From: Candidatus Limisoma faecipullorum
GTDB lineage: Bacteria; Bacteroidota; Bacteroidia; Bacteroidales; Muribaculaceae
Assembly (NCBI GenBank): GCA_017694955.1
Contig: JADIMC010000036.1
Span: 1 to 37,746, forward strand
Length of the DNA stretch: 37,746 bases
Direction: 5' to 3'
Shown: positions 29,601 to 37,746 of the stretch, in pieces
Layout: every line of letters starts with the position of its first letter
Position numbering within the stretch: the stretch's first letter is position 1
Notes under the pieces: model-generated
Told to the model about the DNA's origin: nothing
Databases searched by the model: none
What the model saw: the letters and a program-made list of their open reading frames with translations, nothing else
Made by a program: the position numbers and the translations under genes

Positions 29601-30211
29601 TCAGCAAGTGCTTCACGGTCGATGAGCGGAGCAAGATCCTTCTCTTCGAGCATTTCTATTTTCTGTATTTCGTGTGAAGTACGGAAACCGTCAAAGAAAT
29701 TGACAAACGGCACACGGGCTTTTAAAGAAGCTAAATGAGCTACACCCGCAAGGTCCATCACTTCCTGCACAGACCCTTCACACAACATTGCAAAGCCAGT
29801 CTGGCGAGTGGACATCACGTCCTGATGATCACCAAAGATACACAATGCATGAGAAGCCAACGTACGGGCAGACACATGGAACACGCACGGCAAATTCTCG
29901 CCGGCAATCTTGTACATATTAGGTATCATCAACAGCAACCCTTGTGAAGCTGTGTATGTAGTAGTCAATGCACCTCCTTGCAAGGAGCCATGAACGGCAC
30001 CGGCCGCACCGGCCTCTGATTGCATTTCCTCAACGAAAACCGGTTCTCCGAAAATATTTTTACGGCCTGCTGCCGCCCATTCGTCAACATATTCAGCCAT
30101 AGTTGACGACGGTGTGATAGGATAAATGGCAGCCACTTCAGAAAACATATAACTTATATGCGCAGCCGCCTGATTACCATCACAAGTCAAGAATTTCTTT
30201 TCTTTACTCAT
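26645..30211 (-). CDS. nifJ: Pyruvate:ferredoxin (flavodoxin) oxidoreductase
   Basis: 1188 aa with [18 protein letters not shown], two 4Fe-4S motifs ([34 protein letters not shown]) and a TPP domain ([36 protein letters not shown]). Confidence 0.97.
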   Translation of the reverse strand: [1188 protein letters not shown]

Positions 30212-30316
30212 ATTTGTTAATCAATTAATTGATAATTTATCTATAAGATTAAACCTGAAACAATGCTATTCTAACCAACAACATACAGGAATAAACACTT
30301 AATGCTTTTAACGGTG

Positions 30317-30347
30317 CGAAATTACACATTATTATTATAAAAGCAAA
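30317..30347 (-). promoter_or_regulatory. Candidate promoter TTTG-N19-TAATTTCG for the PFOR gene
   Basis: + strand CGAAATTA (30317-30324) and CAAA (30344-30347), 19-nt spacer. Confidence 0.45.
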
Positions 30348-30422
30348 AAATTATCCCTGCTTTTAATGGCTAATTAACCAATGATAATAGCCAATTATTC
30401 TTCTATGCAAAAGCACATAGTA

Positions 30423-31499
30423 TCAACGGTTTTTATACATTTCATCATAATATCTCTGATAATCTCCAGATGTCACATTATCCATCCATTCCTGATTATC
30501 AAGATACCAACGCACAGTTTTCTCTATGCCTTCCTCAAACTGCAGACTTGGCTCCCAACCAAGTTCAGTTTTCAGTTTAGTAGAATCTATGGCGTAACGC
30601 AAATCGTGCCCTTTACGATCAGTCACATAGGTAATCAAATGCTCGCTCGTCCCCTCCGGATTTCCAAGCAAGCGGTCAACAGTGCGTATTATTACTTTAA
30701 TCAAATCAATATTGCGCCATTCGTTGAAGCCGCCAATATTATACGTCTCGGCAATTTTTCCCTTATGAAAAATCAAATCGATTGCCCTTGCGTGATCTTC
30801 CACATAAAGCCAATCACGCACATTCTCGCCCTTGCCATAAACCGGGAGCGGCTTCTTATGCCGTATGTTATTAATAAACAACGGTATCAATTTTTCCGGA
30901 AACTGATATGGTCCATAATTATTAGAGCAATTTGTCACTACCACAGGCATACCGTATGTGTCGTGAAACGCCCTTACAAAATGGTCACTGCTTGCCTTCG
31001 ACGCACTATAAGGAGAATGCGGCTGGTAGTGTGTCTCTTCGGTAAACAATTTACCGTCAAACTGCAACGCACCATACACCTCATCAGTAGAAATATGATA
31101 AAAAAGTTTTCCGTCATAACCTTTTAAATCCTCTTCCCAGCACACCTTAGCCGCCTGCAAAAGCGACAACGTGCCCATCACATTTGTACGGGCAAATGTA
31201 AAAGGGTCCCTAATCGAACGATCAACATGGCTTTCCGCCGCAAGATGTATGACTCCGTCAATTTCATATTTACGAATAATTTCCTGCATTTTTCCAAAGT
31301 CGCATATATCCGCCTTCTCAAACACATAATTAGGCTTATCTTCCACATCCTTCAGATTTGCAAGATTCCCGGCATAGGTAAGTTTGTCAAGATTGACAAT
31401 CCTATATTCAGGATATTTATCAACAAAGAGACGCACTACGTGGCTGCCAATAAAGCCTGCGCCACCAGTTATCATTATATTTCTTTTGTAACCGCTCAT
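30423..31499 (-). CDS. rfbB: dTDP-glucose 4,6-dehydratase
   Basis: ITGGAGFIGSHVVRLFVDKYPEYRIVNLDKLTYAGNLANL, HLAAESHVDRSI, STDEVYGAL, YSASKASSDHFVRAF. Confidence 0.96.
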   Translation of the reverse strand: MSGYKRNIMITGGAGFIGSHVVRLFVDKYPEYRIVNLDKLTYAGNLANLKDVEDKPNYVFEKADICDFGKMQEIIRKYEIDGVIHLAAESHVDRSIRDPFTFARTNVMGTLSLLQAAKVCWEEDLKGYDGKLFYHISTDEVYGALQFDGKLFTEETHYQPHSPYSASKASSDHFVRAFHDTYGMPVVVTNCSNNYGPYQFPEKLIPLFINNIRHKKPLPVYGKGENVRDWLYVEDHARAIDLIFHKGKIAETYNIGGFNEWRNIDLIKVIIRTVDRLLGNPEGTSEHLITYVTDRKGHDLRYAIDSTKLKTELGWEPSLQFEEGIEKTVRWYLDNQEWMDNVTSGDYQRYYDEMYKNR

Positions 31500-31500
31500 A

Positions 31501-32358
31501 CTATTGCCTATTTAATCTGTCGATACACTTGCCAAGACTGTCCTTCCAATAGGGAACAACAAGACCAAAAACAGTTTTCAACTTTGTCTTATCCAATACA
31601 GAATAATGCGGACGCTTCACCTTGCTTGGAAACTCATCACTATGGCAAGGCTGTATGTCACAAGTGTTTCCAGACATCTCACATATCTCTTTCGCAAAAT
31701 CATACCATGAGCACACCCCTTCATTGCTAAAGTGATATATCCCTGTACGGTCAAGCACCCTGGCATCTATCACTTTATAAATCACGAATGCAAGGTCGGC
31801 AGCATATGTGGGGGTACCAATCTGATCGAAAACCACTTTCAACGAATCTCTTTCAGAAGTGAGCCTGCTCATTGTCTTTACAAAATTGTTTCCATACGGT
31901 GAATACAACCATGCGGTACGGAATATCAAATATTTGCATCCTGAGGATTTTATAGCGTTTTCACCAGCCAGCTTCGTAATACCATAGACACCAAGAGGGT
32001 CAGTATGCCAATCCTCACGGCAAGGCACATTCCCGTCGCCCTTGAACACATAATCCGTAGATATGTGAATCAACGTCGCACCGACAGTTTTGCATGCCAC
32101 GGCAAGATAGCCTACAGCCTTATTATTAATCGAATCCGCAGTTGCATAGTCGTCTTCCGCCTTATCAACATTCGTATATGCCGCACAATTAACAACTACG
32201 TCAACAGCGTGCTCCTTAACATAATCCATCACGGCACCGGCATCTGTTATATCGAGTTCCGCAACATCAGTAAACATATAATTGTCATTGCTGCCTGCAA
32301 CAACATTACGCATTTCCATTCCCAATTGCCCGTTAGCCCCAGTAACCAATATATTCAT
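31501..32358 (-). CDS. rfbD: dTDP-4-dehydrorhamnose reductase
   Basis: MNILVTGANGQLGMEMRNV, VVNCAAYTNVDKAEDD, HISTDYVFKGDG, YGITKLAGENAI. ATG at 32358; the track start at 32364 is TTG. Confidence 0.95.
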   Translation of the reverse strand: MNILVTGANGQLGMEMRNVVAGSNDNYMFTDVAELDITDAGAVMDYVKEHAVDVVVNCAAYTNVDKAEDDYATADSINNKAVGYLAVACKTVGATLIHISTDYVFKGDGNVPCREDWHTDPLGVYGITKLAGENAIKSSGCKYLIFRTAWLYSPYGNNFVKTMSRLTSERDSLKVVFDQIGTPTYAADLAFVIYKVIDARVLDRTGIYHFSNEGVCSWYDFAKEICEMSGNTCDIQPCHSDEFPSKVKRPHYSVLDKTKLKTVFGLVVPYWKDSLGKCIDRLNRQ

Positions 32359-32360
32359 AC

Positions 32361-32930
32361 TCAATAAAGATTCTCATAATAGTCAAACAATTCGTCACTG
32401 TCCTGAAGCTTCGGATGAGAAACGTCCTTAGCCGAAAGAATCACCTTATCAGCCGGAATATGCCAGTCTATCCCTAAGTCAGGATCGTCCCACGCTATAG
32501 CCCCCTCGCTTTCCGGAGCATAATAGTTATCACATTTATACTGAAAGACCGCAATATCACTCAATACAGAAAAACCATGCGCAAAACCTCTCGGAATAAA
32601 TAATTGACGATGATTCTCCTCGGAAAGTTCAATCGCGACATACTTCCCAAAAGTAGGAGACCCTCTTCGTATGTCAACCGCCACATCAAGCACTGTACCA
32701 CGAATTACCCTAACGAGCTTGCTCTGCGAATACGGCATTTTTTGAAAATGCAACCCACGCACCACCCCATAAGACGAACGGCTCTCGTTGTCCTGAACGA
32801 AAACCGTATCGCAAACTTTTTCAGCAAACATCCTTTGTGAAAACGACTCGAAAAAATATCCACGGGCGTCAGCAAACAGTTTTGGTTCAATCACGACAAC
32901 ACCGGGAATGGATGTAGCTATTATCTTCAT
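32361..32930 (-). CDS. rfbC: dTDP-4-dehydrorhamnose 3,5-epimerase
   Basis: [58 protein letters not shown]. Confidence 0.96.
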   Translation of the reverse strand: MKIIATSIPGVVVIEPKLFADARGYFFESFSQRMFAEKVCDTVFVQDNESRSSYGVVRGLHFQKMPYSQSKLVRVIRGTVLDVAVDIRRGSPTFGKYVAIELSEENHRQLFIPRGFAHGFSVLSDIAVFQYKCDNYYAPESEGAIAWDDPDLGIDWHIPADKVILSAKDVSHPKLQDSDELFDYYENLY

Positions 32931-33811
32931 TGTTTCTTATCTTCAACTAATTTTAAAAGATATTGCCCATATTGATTCTTAAGCATCGGCATAGCAAGTT
33001 CTCGCACTTTTTCCGCGCCAATCCATCCTTTTTCATAAGCGATGCCTTCAAGACAAGCAATCTTCAATCCCTGACGTTTCTCTATAACCTCTATGAATGT
33101 GCTTGCCTCACTAAGCGAATCATGAGTGCCCGTATCAAGCCAGGCAAAGCCACGACCTAACAACTGCACCTGCAACTCACCATGCTCAAGAAATGTCTGG
33201 TTGACAGAAGTTATCTCCAGCTCTCCACGTGCAGAAGGCTTTATGCTCTTTGCTATATCAACGACCCTGTTAGGATAAAAATACAATCCTACAACAGCAT
33301 AATTAGAATCCGGATGCTCAGGTTTCTCTTCTATGCCTGTCACATTGCCACTACTATCAAAACTCACCACACCATAACGTTCAGGATCACTTACCCAATA
33401 CCCGAACACCGAAGCCTTATCTTCATTCTCAACCGCATGCACGGCCTTCTTCAACAAGTCAGTCAAACCTGTTCCATGAAAGATATTATCCCCCAGGACA
33501 AGACAAACGGAATCTGTCCCTATAAAATCAGCGCCAATAATAAAAGCTTGTGCCAATCCGTCGGGAGAAGGCTGCACCGCATATTCAAAACGCACCCCGA
33601 AATCACGGCCATCACCAAGCAAGCGCTCGAATCCGGCAATATCCTGAGGAGTTGATATTATCAGTATATCCCTTATACCGGCAAGCATCAGCACCGATAT
33701 CGGATAATACACCATCGGCTTGTCGAAGATGGGCAACAATTGCTTGCTGACACCTTTTGTTATCGGATAGAGACGAGAGCCCGAACCGCCAGCCAATACT
33801 ATACCTTTCAT
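32927..33811 (-). CDS. rfbA: Glucose-1-phosphate thymidylyltransferase
   Basis: [55 protein letters not shown] at 33811; the track start at 33814 is TTG. Confidence 0.97.
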   Translation of the reverse strand: MKGIVLAGGSGSRLYPITKGVSKQLLPIFDKPMVYYPISVLMLAGIRDILIISTPQDIAGFERLLGDGRDFGVRFEYAVQPSPDGLAQAFIIGADFIGTDSVCLVLGDNIFHGTGLTDLLKKAVHAVENEDKASVFGYWVSDPERYGVVSFDSSGNVTGIEEKPEHPDSNYAVVGLYFYPNRVVDIAKSIKPSARGELEITSVNQTFLEHGELQVQLLGRGFAWLDTGTHDSLSEASTFIEVIEKRQGLKIACLEGIAYEKGWIGAEKVRELAMPMLKNQYGQYLLKLVEDKKQ

Positions 33812-34917
33812 CAATACTCCTTTCCTTTCTTTCTGATGACAGACGACAGAAAAATATTAGAAACCGTATATATTAGAATATCAATCAACAAAATAACATT
33901 CACGTCAAGATGTGGCAACAGTATTAAATTCAAAACGACAAACAACATTGCAAACAAAAGAATCGTAACCATCGCCAACTTATGCGGCAACCCCAATGCC
34001 AACAACTTATGGTGTATATGACTTTTATCCGGGTGAAAAACACTTCTACCACTCCTTGCCCTATGAATCATAACCCTTATCACGTCAAAAGCAGGCACTA
34101 TCAACATCGAAAATGCAACAATAATCGACCCGTCAATTTTTGACGTCATCAACGGATCATTCATTGAAAGACGCACAGCAAAATATCCCAACAACAACCC
34201 TATGCACTGCGAGCCAGTATCTCCCATAAAAATCTTACGACATCTGTCAGCATTGCCAAACACATTGTAATAGAAGAACGGGCAAAGCGTACCGAATGTA
34301 GCAAACGCAAGCGCCGCACATCCCCATAGATTCACATAGACAAACATCACCCCGAAGAAAAATGAAGCAACAATACTCAATCCGGAAGCAAGCCCATCTA
34401 TTCCATCTATCAAATTTATAGCATTTATCAAATACACCATTAATATTACCGTGAACGGCATCCCTATGTATGGAGGAAGTTCGTGCACTCCAAACAGTCC
34501 GTGAAAATCATTAATCCATATGCCCGACAAGACTATCAATACTGCAGACACAATCTGAAATACGAATTTTACCCGATAGCCTAATCCAACAAGGTCATCC
34601 ATTATGCCTTCAAAATAAAGCAGCAATATCGCACATAGCCCGAACGCCAGTTGCAATGCTCCAAAGAAGCGTACCGTCGTATCTCCATTAAACAAGACAT
34701 TAAGACCAATTATAAGAGACAATGACACAACAATCGACGGCACAAAAGCCACACCGCCAAGCCGCGGCACTATGCCTTCGTGCACCTTACGCTCACTCGC
34801 AAAATCAAAAAGCTTCTTTTTGAATGATACGATAAGAATCTTTGGAATAAACCACGCTGTAAATAAAACACTTATCACAGCTGAGAATATGATTACAAGC
34901 CATTCATCCTGTGTCAT
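33811..34917 (-). CDS. MraY/WecA-family undecaprenyl-phosphate sugar-1-phosphate transferase
   Basis: Multi-TM protein with [43 protein letters not shown] and [16 protein letters not shown], the WecA/TagO-like signature. Confidence 0.92.
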   Translation of the reverse strand: MTQDEWLVIIFSAVISVLFTAWFIPKILIVSFKKKLFDFASERKVHEGIVPRLGGVAFVPSIVVSLSLIIGLNVLFNGDTTVRFFGALQLAFGLCAILLLYFEGIMDDLVGLGYRVKFVFQIVSAVLIVLSGIWINDFHGLFGVHELPPYIGMPFTVILMVYLINAINLIDGIDGLASGLSIVASFFFGVMFVYVNLWGCAALAFATFGTLCPFFYYNVFGNADRCRKIFMGDTGSQCIGLLLGYFAVRLSMNDPLMTSKIDGSIIVAFSMLIVPAFDVIRVMIHRARSGRSVFHPDKSHIHHKLLALGLPHKLAMVTILLFAMLFVVLNLILLPHLDVNVILLIDILIYTVSNIFLSSVIRKKGKEY

Positions 34918-34949
34918 AAATCTAAACTTTCATTATATTTACACGCTTA

Positions 34950-34957
34950 CAAAGATA
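34950..34957 (-). promoter_or_regulatory. Candidate -7 element (TATCTTTG) for the rfb operon
   Basis: Complement of CAAAGATA, about 33 bp upstream of the ATG at 34917. Confidence 0.5.
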
Positions 34958-35021
34958 ACGTATATTTTCCATAACAAAGAGTTTCAAATAAAAAATATTC
35001 CATTAATCCGCATAATTTACC

Positions 35022-35029
35022 TAACTTTG
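35022..35029 (+). promoter_or_regulatory. Candidate -7 element (TAACTTTG) for the DEAD-box helicase
   Basis: TAnnTTTG match 32 bp upstream of the ATG at 35061. Confidence 0.45.
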
Positions 35030-35060
35030 TATTGGATAATAATTTTCAACTCAATTAAGA

Positions 35061-36380
35061 ATGAAAGAATCGGATATCATACAAAACATAAAGAGCAAAT
35101 TTGGCATCGAGTCCATAAATGCAATGCAACGCACTATGGCAGATGAATTCCGCCGTCAGGACATAATGCTGCTTTCCCCCACCGGATCAGGTAAAACGAT
35201 AGCCTTTGCAATATATCTGATAAAGAATCTGAAAGAACCATGCGGACGAGTACAAGCTGTTGTAATAGCCCCCTCAAGGGAACTGACCGTACAGATTTAC
35301 AAAGTAATGCAAGCAATATCATCCGAATACAAGACAACCTGCTGCTATGGAGGGCATAACTTTGAGGATGAAAAAAATTCACTAAACGCCACACCCGACA
35401 TAATCATAAGCACACCAGGCAGATTGCTTGACCATCTGACACGCGGCGACATAGACATTCGCCCTGTAAGAATCTTAATTTTAGACGAATTCGACAAGTC
35501 GCTCGAATTAGGATTCCAAGATGAAATGAGAAAAATCATACGCCGTATGCCCAACATTTCAAGGAGAGTTCTTACATCGGCGACAAAACTGGCAACCACA
35601 CCCGATTTCATCGACCTTTCAAGTGCATCCATACTTGATTTCCTTAAAGAAAACGCAACTGAAACCCGATTGAAAATAGTCGAAGTAAAATCAGACCTGA
35701 AAGACAAGCTCGAAGCATTAGGCAACTTGCTTTATTCCCTCGGAGAAGAAAAAAGCATAGTATTTGCCAACCACCGCGAGTCGGTTGAACGCATATTCAA
35801 TTATTTAAAAGAAAAAGGATTTCCTGCAGGGATATACCACGGAGGATTGGAGCAGATAGAGAGAGAAAAAGCCGTAGCTTTATTCAACAACGGCACAATA
35901 TCCATACTTGTCACAACAGATCTCGGCTCACGTGGATTAGACATTGCCGATGTAAAGCACATAATACATTATCATATTCCTGTTTCTGCCGAAACATACA
36001 CCCACCGCAACGGCCGCACCGCACGCGTATCAGCAACAGGAAGTGTCTATGTAATTACCGGTCCAGAAGAAAAAATGCCTGAATTCATAAAATTCGACGA
36101 AACAATCACGTTAGATAAAGTCCATAACATTGAAATAAAAAAGGAGTATGAGACGTTATTCTTCTCCGCCGGCAAAAAGGAGAAACTGTCGAAAGGCGAC
36201 ATTTTAGGATTTCTGATTGCAAAAGGAAACCTTAACGCCCAAGAAATAGGAAAAATCGATGTCGCCGACCACTATGCATTAGCAGCCATACCTGCGAATA
36301 AAGCTTCAGACATATTGAAAATGATACGCCGTGAGAAAATAAAGAACAAACGGGTGAAAATCAGTATGGTACGTCAATGA
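35061..36380 (+). CDS. DEAD/DEAH-box RNA helicase with DbpA-like C-terminal RNA-binding domain
   Basis: SPTGSGKTIAFAIYL, PSRELTVQIYK, STPGRLLDHL, ILDEFDKSLELGF (motif II DEFD), TSATKL, HRNGRTARV. C-terminal KGDILGFLIAKGNLNAQEIGKIDVADHYALAAIPANKASDILKMIRREKIKNKRVKIS. Confidence 0.93.
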   Translation: MKESDIIQNIKSKFGIESINAMQRTMADEFRRQDIMLLSPTGSGKTIAFAIYLIKNLKEPCGRVQAVVIAPSRELTVQIYKVMQAISSEYKTTCCYGGHNFEDEKNSLNATPDIIISTPGRLLDHLTRGDIDIRPVRILILDEFDKSLELGFQDEMRKIIRRMPNISRRVLTSATKLATTPDFIDLSSASILDFLKENATETRLKIVEVKSDLKDKLEALGNLLYSLGEEKSIVFANHRESVERIFNYLKEKGFPAGIYHGGLEQIEREKAVALFNNGTISILVTTDLGSRGLDIADVKHIIHYHIPVSAETYTHRNGRTARVSATGSVYVITGPEEKMPEFIKFDETITLDKVHNIEIKKEYETLFFSAGKKEKLSKGDILGFLIAKGNLNAQEIGKIDVADHYALAAIPANKASDILKMIRREKIKNKRVKISMVRQ

Positions 36381-36385
36381 AATTG

Positions 36386-36991
36386 CTATAACCGCAACTC
36401 GCCTTTCCCTTCTCTGACAACCTCGGCTTCGCCAGTTGTGCAATCCACCACAGTCGAAGGAACCAATCCTCCGTCGCCGCCGTCAATCATATATGGCACA
36501 ACACCATCATAAGCTTCCGCTATCAGCTCTGGATTGACAGCATAATCATCATCCTCATATTTGATTGTAGTAGAAAGCACCGGATTGCCAAGACGACGTA
36601 CCAATTCAATCGCAATCTTATTATCCGGAATACGAATACCTACAGACTTCCGGCCTTTAAACACTTTCGGAAGCGACGACGATGCCGGAAAAATAAAAGT
36701 GAAAGGCCCTGGCATATTGTTCTTCAACAGCTTAAACATCCGATTGTCGAACCTCGCATATTCAGCTGCCATTGATATTCCATCACAAATTATCGATAGA
36801 TTTGTCTTATCGGGATTTATACCCTTTATTTTGCAAATCTTTCCAATTGCACTGTTGTTCAAGGCATTGCACCCTATGGCATAAAGAGTATCCGTCGGAT
36901 AAATCAATATCTCGCCATCAGCAAGAGCTTTTACAGCAATATCAATGAACTTGTCGTTTATGCTGTTTTCTAATATTTTCAATATTCTCAT
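36386..36991 (-). CDS. L-threonylcarbamoyladenylate synthase (Sua5/YciO/YrdC family)
   Basis: ALADGEILIYPTDTLYAIGCNALNNSAIGKICKIKG, MPGPFTFIFPASSSLP, SVGIRIPDNKIAIELVRRLGNPVLSTT. Confidence 0.93.
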   Translation of the reverse strand: MRILKILENSINDKFIDIAVKALADGEILIYPTDTLYAIGCNALNNSAIGKICKIKGINPDKTNLSIICDGISMAAEYARFDNRMFKLLKNNMPGPFTFIFPASSSLPKVFKGRKSVGIRIPDNKIAIELVRRLGNPVLSTTIKYEDDDYAVNPELIAEAYDGVVPYMIDGGDGGLVPSTVVDCTTGEAEVVREGKGELRL

Positions 36992-37002
36992 AACAACATT
37001 GA

Positions 37003-37662
37003 TTAAAAAATATCGATTTGCAAATTTTTAGCAGACGCATATTTTTCAAGCAACGAAACCGACCAATCAATAGTGTCTGCCAATGGCATTTCTTCTCCAA
37101 AAGCATTGATTTGCATCTGAAGCCGCACGGTTGACATCGTGATTTTCGTTCGTTCCTCATCGCTTGTAGGGCTACCTATTCCACCAACAGCATCCCTATA
37201 AAGCGGCAATCCTTCCACATTAAGCAACCCCCTGCCTATGCCTTCAAACTTTTCATCGTGCCGTCCCACTCCCAGCGTAACCATATCACCAACAATCTTG
37301 TCGGCATCAAAGCCTCCGATAGAATAACCGCTACACATCGAAACAAGATTTATCAAATCAACAAGCGTATTTATCCTGTATAAATCCATACCTTTAACGA
37401 CACGACGGCACAATGCCTCGCTCGACACACGATAACGGTTAGGGTCCTTACCCATACGCTTATAAAGATTGCGGTTTGCCACAATAGCAGGACGCTTGTT
37501 TATCCACGACAGCTCATAACTTTCACGTATCCGCCGGGATGCCTCCTCGATTTCAGTCCACAATTCGTCAGAGGTTTCCGAATTCACCACATCTGCCCTA
37601 ATCAGCCCGATTTTCATATCTGGACAGGCATCCTTTATCTCTTGTTCTATTTCAATTTTCAT
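37003..37662 (-). CDS. B3/B4 tRNA-binding-domain protein (PheRS beta-like editing domain)
   Basis: SWINKRPAIVANRNLYKRMGKDPNRYRVSSEALCRRVVKGMDLYRINTLVDLINLVSMCSGYSIGGFDADKIVGD is the B3/B4 domain pattern. Confidence 0.88.
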   Translation of the reverse strand: MKIEIEQEIKDACPDMKIGLIRADVVNSETSDELWTEIEEASRRIRESYELSWINKRPAIVANRNLYKRMGKDPNRYRVSSEALCRRVVKGMDLYRINTLVDLINLVSMCSGYSIGGFDADKIVGDMVTLGVGRHDEKFEGIGRGLLNVEGLPLYRDAVGGIGSPTSDEERTKITMSTVRLQMQINAFGEEMPLADTIDWSVSLLEKYASAKNLQIDIF

Positions 37663-37707
37663 ATTAAAGATTTAAACACACAAAGATAGTCCAAATCATA
37701 TATAAAA

Positions 37708-37740
37708 CAAACCCACGACAAAGTTGTTGCCGTGGGTTTG
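37708..37740 (-). terminator. Likely terminator of a minus-strand gene lying beyond the window
   Basis: CAAACCCACG (37708-37717) / CGTGGGTTTG (37731-37740). On the minus strand the stem is followed by TTTTATA. Confidence 0.55.
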
Positions 37741-37746
37741 GATAAT

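Noticed and set aside
30367-30393. TGGCTA...TAGCCA hairpin after rfbB as a terminator
   Set aside because: Only a 6-bp stem with a 15-nt loop and no T-tract on the minus strand. Too weak to call.
1-37746. CRISPR arrays, tRNA/rRNA genes, prophage, IS elements, toxin-antitoxin or defence systems
   Set aside because: No regularly spaced repeats, tRNA-like cloverleafs, transposase/integrase motifs or defence-domain combinations were seen by eye. A tRNAscan-SE, DefenseFinder or ISfinder run would be decisive.

Overview
This is a 37.7-kb chromosomal window that looks like Bacteroidales. The evidence is the DUF4250, DUF4290 and PG_1098-like family proteins, TAnnTTTG-type -7 promoter elements and very compact gene packing. 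I see about 34 credible CDSs, nearly all housekeeping. They include class I fumarase, a secreted metallophosphoesterase/PQQ-propeller protein, recJ-recQ, a tripartite HME-like RND efflux operon with a small His/Cys-rich exported protein, hslR-like/pth/rplY, rimM, DUF4290, tsaB, a THUMP-like methyltransferase, smpB, a LolC/E-like permease, galE, pyruvate:ferredoxin oxidoreductase, a dTDP-rhamnose operon with a WecA/MraY-like transferase, a DbpA-like DEAD-box helicase, Sua5/YrdC and a B3/B4-domain protein. I found no tRNA, rRNA, CRISPR array, transposase, phage genes or defence island. I also found no clear-cut undescribed multi-gene system. The best leads are: a tandem palindromic operator-like repeat with 21-bp period upstream of galE; a run of compact hairpins between the fumarase gene and the phosphoesterase gene; a long, potentially switch-like leader upstream of recJ-recQ; a RecQ with an apparently non-canonical C-terminal domain order; the phosphoesterase/propeller fusion; and the His-rich accessory protein of the efflux operon. 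All family names come from reading motifs by eye, with no database search.
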